From contig PMLI01000407.1 of assembly GCA_003158835.1 (NCBI GenBank), positions 1 through 16,623 of the forward strand: a stretch of 16,623 bases of DNA, given 5' to 3'. This document shows positions 12,852 to 16,623 of this stretch, one piece after another. This DNA is from Acidimicrobiaceae bacterium. GTDB lineage: Bacteria > Actinomycetota > Acidimicrobiia > Acidimicrobiales > Palsa-688. The translations under genes were made by a program, and so were the position numbers. A model generated the notes under the pieces. It did not search any database, was not told the DNA's origin, and worked only from the letters and a program-made list of their open reading frames with translations. Every line of letters begins with the position of its first letter. The stretch's first letter is position 1.

Positions 12852-14135
12852 TTGAACGAAGTGAGTGCCGCCCTGATCACCAAATCCAAAGCAACCGTAC
12901 TCGACTTACGCCGAGTCAATCGAAGCGCGGTTCTCCGGCGGCTTTTCATGGATGGCCCCCTCAACCGTGTGGTGTTGGCTCAGTTGACGGGGTTGAGCAG
13001 TGGCAGCGTCAGCAATGTGACCGCCGCGCTACTAGAGGAGGGGCTTATTTCCGAGGTCGGGCTCGAAGAGTCTGACGGCGGTCGCCCGCGCGTGCTTCTC
13101 GAAGTGAACCCCGACTTCGGGGTGGCGATCGGCGTGGAAATAGGGGAAACCTGCATCCGGGTCGAAGCCTTCGACTTGAAGATGCATGTCGTGGGCACTG
13201 CCGACGTCGGCCTGCACCCCCAGCACCACGAACCGGCCGTGGTCATCGACCAGATCGTGGTCGCGATCGAGAAGCTCCTGGGCCAATTGGGGGGCGAAGA
13301 CCGGCGGGTGTTGGGAGTGGGAGTGGCATTGCCCGGTATCGTTGCCGAGCAAGACGGGGAGGCCCGGGTTCATGCGCCCAACATCGGCTGGCGCGACCTG
13401 CCTTTGGAGAAGATGATCTGCCAACGCCTCAACCTCCCGGTGTTCGCCGACAACGGGGCTAAGGCTCTGGGGCAGGTGGAGATGTGGCTCGGCGCGGGCC
13501 GGGGGGCGGGCCACGTTGCGATCGTGCTGTGGGGCACCGGCGTGGGGGCCGCCATCTTTACCAACGGCACTATTTACCGTGGCTCCGCCTCGAGCGCGGG
13601 CGAGTGGGGCCACACGTGCATAGTCGCTGGCGGCAAGCGCTGCCGCTGTGGCGCCTCGGGCTGCGTAGAGGCCTACATCGGTGCCGATGCCCTGCTCGAA
13701 GAGTGGTACCGAACTGATCCGGACGCGTACCCGCTGTCGGACCCGGACTCGGAGGAATGGGTGGAGTGCTTTGTCAGCGCCGCCCGCACAAATGAAATTG
13801 CTGCCGCCGCTCTGACCAAGACGGCGACGTACCTGGGTGCCGGGGTCGCCAACCTGGTCAACTTGTTCAACCCAGAGAAGATAATCCTCGGTGGTTGGCT
13901 GGGACTGACGCTGGGCCCCGTGCTGCTCACCAAGATCCGGGAGGTTGTGCAAGAGCAGGCTCTCGAGTACACGGCCAGCCGCGTGAGCATCGAGGTAGGC
14001 AGGCTCGGCCCGGAGGCGGTCGCTCTGGGTGCCTCTAGCCTGGTGGTCGACGAACTGTTAAACAACGGCGGCACTCCGCCTGCCGTGGGCGGGGCCAGGC
14101 GCCAGTCTTCGCGCTTGGGCCGGGAGGCTCTTTAA
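12852..14135 (+). CDS. ROK-family transcriptional regulator
   Basis: A 427-residue sugar-responsive regulator. Residues about 20-68 form a winged helix-turn-helix (NRSAVLRRLFMDGPLNRVVLAQLTGLSSGSVSNVTAALLEEGL). The rest is a ROK/actin-like ATPase fold with DNGAKAL, GTGVGAAIFTNGTIYRG, the AGEWGH motif and the zinc motif CRCGASGCVE. NagC/XylR-type ROK proteins repress sugar genes until their sugar binds. The gene is convergent with the GH1 beta-glucosidase and near an Opp-type transporter gene, so control of beta-glucoside uptake is a reasonable inference. The start is uncertain. TTG at 12852 is used here, but there is no Shine-Dalgarno, and GTG at 12861 (three codons later) fits a leaderless start better. 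The last ~25 residues are basic and non-conserved. Confidence 0.85.
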   Translation: MNEVSAALITKSKATVLDLRRVNRSAVLRRLFMDGPLNRVVLAQLTGLSSGSVSNVTAALLEEGLISEVGLEESDGGRPRVLLEVNPDFGVAIGVEIGETCIRVEAFDLKMHVVGTADVGLHPQHHEPAVVIDQIVVAIEKLLGQLGGEDRRVLGVGVALPGIVAEQDGEARVHAPNIGWRDLPLEKMICQRLNLPVFADNGAKALGQVEMWLGAGRGAGHVAIVLWGTGVGAAIFTNGTIYRGSASSAGEWGHTCIVAGGKRCRCGASGCVEAYIGADALLEEWYRTDPDAYPLSDPDSEEWVECFVSAARTNEIAAAALTKTATYLGAGVANLVNLFNPEKIILGGWLGLTLGPVLLTKIREVVQEQALEYTASRVSIEVGRLGPEAVALGASSLVVDELLNNGGTPPAVGGARRQSSRLGREAL

Positions 14136-14206
14136 GGTTCAGGTTAGGGCGGCCCGGTTCGGGGGCGGTGGGCCCGGGTGCCAGGGACCAGGGGCCAGCG
14201 CCTTCA

Positions 14207-15556
14207 TCATGCAGGCGGCACCCCGGTGCGCGCCAGTTCTGCGTACCAGTACCCGCTGTCCTTGATGGTCCGGTCCAGGGTTCGGTAGTCGACGTAGACA
14301 AGGCCGAAGCGCTTCGAAAAACCCAAGGCCCACTCAAAGTTGTCCAACAGCGACCATGCGAAGTAGCCCTTGACGGGTGCGCCTTCGTCCTTGGCCTGGA
14401 GCACGGCGGCCACGTGGGACTTCAGGTACGACTTACGGTCCTCGTCGTGGACGGCGTCGCCGTCGAGGACGTCGTCGAACGAGGCGCCGTTCTCGGTGAC
14501 GTAGATGTCAGGCAGCTTGTAGCGTTCGTGGGCTTGATTTATGACCCGGAGCAGGCCCTGGGGACGGATTATCCAGTCCATCATGGTGGTTTTGGGAGCG
14601 TCCGGTTCGTCGACCCCAATCCAGCCGAGCCAGTTGTCGTCGGTGTTGCGGACGTAGTAGCCCTGGTAGTAGTTGAGGCCGACAAAATCAGGGGGGACCT
14701 GCAGGGCGTCCATGTCGTTCTCGTAGCCCGCGGGCAGGTAGGGCCGCAGCCTGTCCTCCAGCGCCTCTGGGTAGTGGCCGAGGACCAGAGGATCGAAGAA
14801 CAAGGGGAAATTGTGCCAGCCCTCCGCTCTTTCGGCGGCGGCAACGTCCTCCCCGGATTCGGTGGCGGGCCAGACGGCGGCGTCGTGGGCAGCCAGGCCC
14901 ACGACGCCGCTCGGGCACACCGCTTTGATCGCCTGGTACCCGGCGACGTGGGCCCGGACCTGGTGGTGGACCGAATGACAGGCCTGGAAGATGTTGCGCA
15001 TCCCGGGCGCATGGCGGCCGAGGAGGTGACCCTCCGAGGAAACTACGAACGGTTCGTTGAGAGTCACCCAGTGCTTCACCCGGTCGCCCAATTTGCTGGC
15101 GACAAGCGCGGCGTAATCGGCGAACCAGCTGGCGACGTCGGGGTTCGACCATCCGCCCAGGCGGAACAACGCCGAAGGCATGTCCCAGTGGAACAGTGTC
15201 ACAAATGGCTCGATGCCGGCCGCCAGGAGGGCGTCCACCAGGCGGTCGTAGAAGCCGACGCCGGCTGCGTTCACGGTTCCCTTGCCCTCAGGAAGCAGGC
15301 GGGACCACCGGATGGAAAAGCGGTAGCTGTTGAGGTTCAGGCTCTTCATGAGCTCGACGTCTTCTCGCCACCGGTGATAGTGGTCGACCGCCACGTCGCC
15401 GTTGTGGCCCTTGTAGATCGTACCGGGCGTGTGGGAGAACTCGTGCCACACACACGGGCCGGCGCCGTCCGCCAGGGGTGAGCCCTCGATCTGATAAGCG
15501 GCGGTGGCGGCACCCCAATAGAACCTACTGCTGGTGTCAACGTCGGGTTCCGGCAC
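14207..15556 (-). CDS. GH1 family beta-glucosidase
   Basis: A 449-residue cytosolic glycoside hydrolase family 1 enzyme, the normal length for the family, expected to release glucose from cellobiose and other beta-glucosides. The N-terminal signature is FYWGAATAAYQIEGS. The acid/base glutamate is E168 in TLNEP and the nucleophile is E355 in VTENGA. Substrate-site elements RFSIRWSRLLP, HWDMP, GLNYY and FAWSLLDNFEWALGFSKRFGLVYVDY are all in place, so it should be active. There is no signal peptide, which fits hydrolysis after uptake. The start is GTG at 15556, with AGGAGG (15562-15567) 5 bases before it. It lies 107 bases downstream of an Opp-type ABC ATPase gene on the same strand and is probably co-transcribed with that transporter. 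Confidence 0.93.
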   Translation of the reverse strand: MPEPDVDTSSRFYWGAATAAYQIEGSPLADGAGPCVWHEFSHTPGTIYKGHNGDVAVDHYHRWREDVELMKSLNLNSYRFSIRWSRLLPEGKGTVNAAGVGFYDRLVDALLAAGIEPFVTLFHWDMPSALFRLGGWSNPDVASWFADYAALVASKLGDRVKHWVTLNEPFVVSSEGHLLGRHAPGMRNIFQACHSVHHQVRAHVAGYQAIKAVCPSGVVGLAAHDAAVWPATESGEDVAAAERAEGWHNFPLFFDPLVLGHYPEALEDRLRPYLPAGYENDMDALQVPPDFVGLNYYQGYYVRNTDDNWLGWIGVDEPDAPKTTMMDWIIRPQGLLRVINQAHERYKLPDIYVTENGASFDDVLDGDAVHDEDRKSYLKSHVAAVLQAKDEGAPVKGYFAWSLLDNFEWALGFSKRFGLVYVDYRTLDRTIKDSGYWYAELARTGVPPA

Positions 15557-15663
15557 GAGAACCTCCTAGTTCCATGTTGTGGGCCCCCCTTGGTGCGGTT
15601 ACGTTGGGCGCGTGAAGTTAGCCTCTTGGGCGCCAGCTGTGCGGCTGCCGACGCTCCTCTTGG

Positions 15664-16623
15664 TCAGTAAAGGACGCAACGGACGTCGTGTTTCGCCCCC
15701 ACCCGGCGCCATTGAGGGAGCGCGACGCGGCATTCGCTACGGGCTTGGGGGCATCGGGGTGCAAACGGGCACCCCTTCGGCAGGTCGGTGAGGTCGGGCG
15801 GGTCGCCGCCAGCCTCGAAACGGCTGTCCTGGCCGAAGTGGCTCGCCGGGTCGGGTGCCGCACGGCGCAGAAGTTGCGTGTACGGGTGGCGCGGTTCGCC
15901 CATGACCTCTCCAGCTGGGCCCACTTCGAGCAGGTGGCCGGCGTACATGATGGCTATGCGGTCGCTCATGTAGGACGCTCCGGCCAGGTCGTGGGTCACG
16001 AAGACGAGCGAGAGGCCCTGGCTGTGCTGGAGGTCGAGCAGCAGGTTCATGATGGAGAGCCTGATGGAGACGTCGAGCATCGAGGTGGGCTCGTCGGCGA
16101 GCAGGATCGTTGGCCGCGCCGCAAGGGCCCGGGCCACGAAGACCCGCTGGCGCTGGCCGCCTGAGAGCTGGTACGGGTAGCGGTTGAGGAAGTCGCGGGG
16201 CGGCACCAGGCCGACCTGAGTGAGGAGCTGTTCAACCGCCTCGCGCTGAGCGCTCCTGGGCATGACCCCGAACGTCCGCAATGGTCGCGAAACCGCGTAA
16301 CGGATCTTGTGCAGGGGGTCAAGAGAGGTGTAAGGGTCCTGGAAGATCATCTGCAGCTGCCTGCGGTGCTCGCGCAACCTGGCCTGGCTCGGCCGCCGCG
16401 GCAGCGCTCGGCCAAGTAAGCGGATCTCCCCCGAGGTGGGCGTCTCCAGGAAGGCCACTGTGCGGGCGAAGGTGGTCTTGCCGGAGCCCGACTCGCCGAC
16501 CAGCCCCAGCGTTTCGCCAGACTCGATAGAGAGCGAAACCTCTTCGACGACGGCGCGCTGCTCCGTCCTGAGCCCCACCCGCCGGGGATAACTCTTGGAA
16601 ACCGCATCCACTTCAACCAGCGC
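15664..16623 (-). CDS. OppF/DppF-type ABC transporter ATP-binding protein (5' truncated)
   Basis: The visible 319 residues lack only the first few, because the frame runs off the window end (ALVEVDAVSKSY is the usual start region). The Walker A is GESGSGKTT (43-51 of the fragment), the Q-loop MIFQDPYTSLDP, the signature LSGGQRQR, Walker B ILLADEP, and the H-loop VFVTHD. The C-terminal oligopeptide-ABC extension has GCPFAPRCPQARSEC, a cysteine cluster seen in OppD/OppF proteins. It powers uptake together with permeases and a binding protein that would lie beyond the window. The Opp family also imports cello- and beta-gluco-oligosaccharides in several bacteria, and the adjacent GH1 gene favours such a substrate over peptides. 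The GTG at 16611 is in frame but is unlikely to be the start. Confidence 0.9.
   Translation of the reverse strand, partial: ALVEVDAVSKSYPRRVGLRTEQRAVVEEVSLSIESGETLGLVGESGSGKTTFARTVAFLETPTSGEIRLLGRALPRRPSQARLREHRRQLQMIFQDPYTSLDPLHKIRYAVSRPLRTFGVMPRSAQREAVEQLLTQVGLVPPRDFLNRYPYQLSGGQRQRVFVARALAARPTILLADEPTSMLDVSIRLSIMNLLLDLQHSQGLSLVFVTHDLAGASYMSDRIAIMYAGHLLEVGPAGEVMGEPRHPYTQLLRRAAPDPASHFGQDSRFEAGGDPPDLTDLPKGCPFAPRCPQARSECRVALPQWRRVGAKHDVRCVLY

Noticed and set aside
14168..15481. 437-codon plus-strand frame opposite the GH1 gene
   Set aside because: It is a fluent-looking Val/Gly-rich shadow, but the GH1 gene on the other strand has all catalytic motifs and a strong ribosome site.
1..16623. CRISPR arrays, tRNA or rRNA genes, insertion sequences
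   Set aside because: No regularly spaced repeats of CRISPR type, no tRNA-like or rRNA stretches and no transposase-like frame were found in any gap.

Overview
This window reads best as a metagenomic contig made of two compositionally different parts joined inside one gene. Bases 1 to about 3,200 are moderately GC-rich (I counted 35/60 in 481-540 and 37/60 in 2521-2580). They carry the end of a phosphatidylserine decarboxylase gene, a methyltransferase with a very long low-complexity N-terminus, and the first half of a sigma-70 gene whose style recalls deltaproteobacterial (Myxococcota/Bradymonadia-like) sigma factors. From about 3,240 to the end the DNA is much richer in GC (42/60 in 3661-3720, over 90% in 7201-7260). 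The second half of the sigma gene and everything after it look like a high-GC actinobacterium, probably Acidimicrobiia. These taxonomic statements rest on remembered family signatures, not on a search.

Layout. 1-255: psd 3' end (+). 279-2006: SAM methyltransferase (+). 2007-2286: regulatory region with a perfect CRP/FNR-type palindrome and two further inverted repeats. 2287-3909: hybrid-looking sigma factor (+). 3955-5581: two-gene minus-strand operon, a UPF0104-type membrane protein followed by a small lipoprotein. 5582-5747: a perfect 18-bp inverted repeat and a possible terminator. 5748-11275: a compact conjugation module. It has a MobF relaxase on the minus strand and, divergent from it, a plus-strand trio (DUF6112/VirB2-like, TrbL/VirB6-like, SCO6880-like), with an AT-rich repeat island between them that could be the transfer origin. 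11352-12759: minus-strand PRC-barrel-like protein plus LLM flavin oxidoreductase. 12852-14135: ROK regulator (+). 14207-15556: GH1 beta-glucosidase (-). 15664-16623: OppF/DppF-type ABC ATPase (-), cut by the window edge.

How the genes may work together. The ROK regulator, GH1 enzyme and Opp-type ATPase form a plausible beta-glucoside/cello-oligosaccharide uptake and hydrolysis locus. The relaxase and the three membrane-associated genes form a partial conjugation system: no VirB4 ATPase, no coupling protein, no peptidoglycan hydrolase and no integrase are present here.

The two most notable points are the MobF relaxase and the sigma gene. The relaxase keeps its HUH catalytic residues, but its fused helicase region has lost the Walker A, Walker B and GDxxQ-like motifs. 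The sigma gene switches family character and base composition inside its most conserved block, which points to a chimeric assembly more than to natural recombination.
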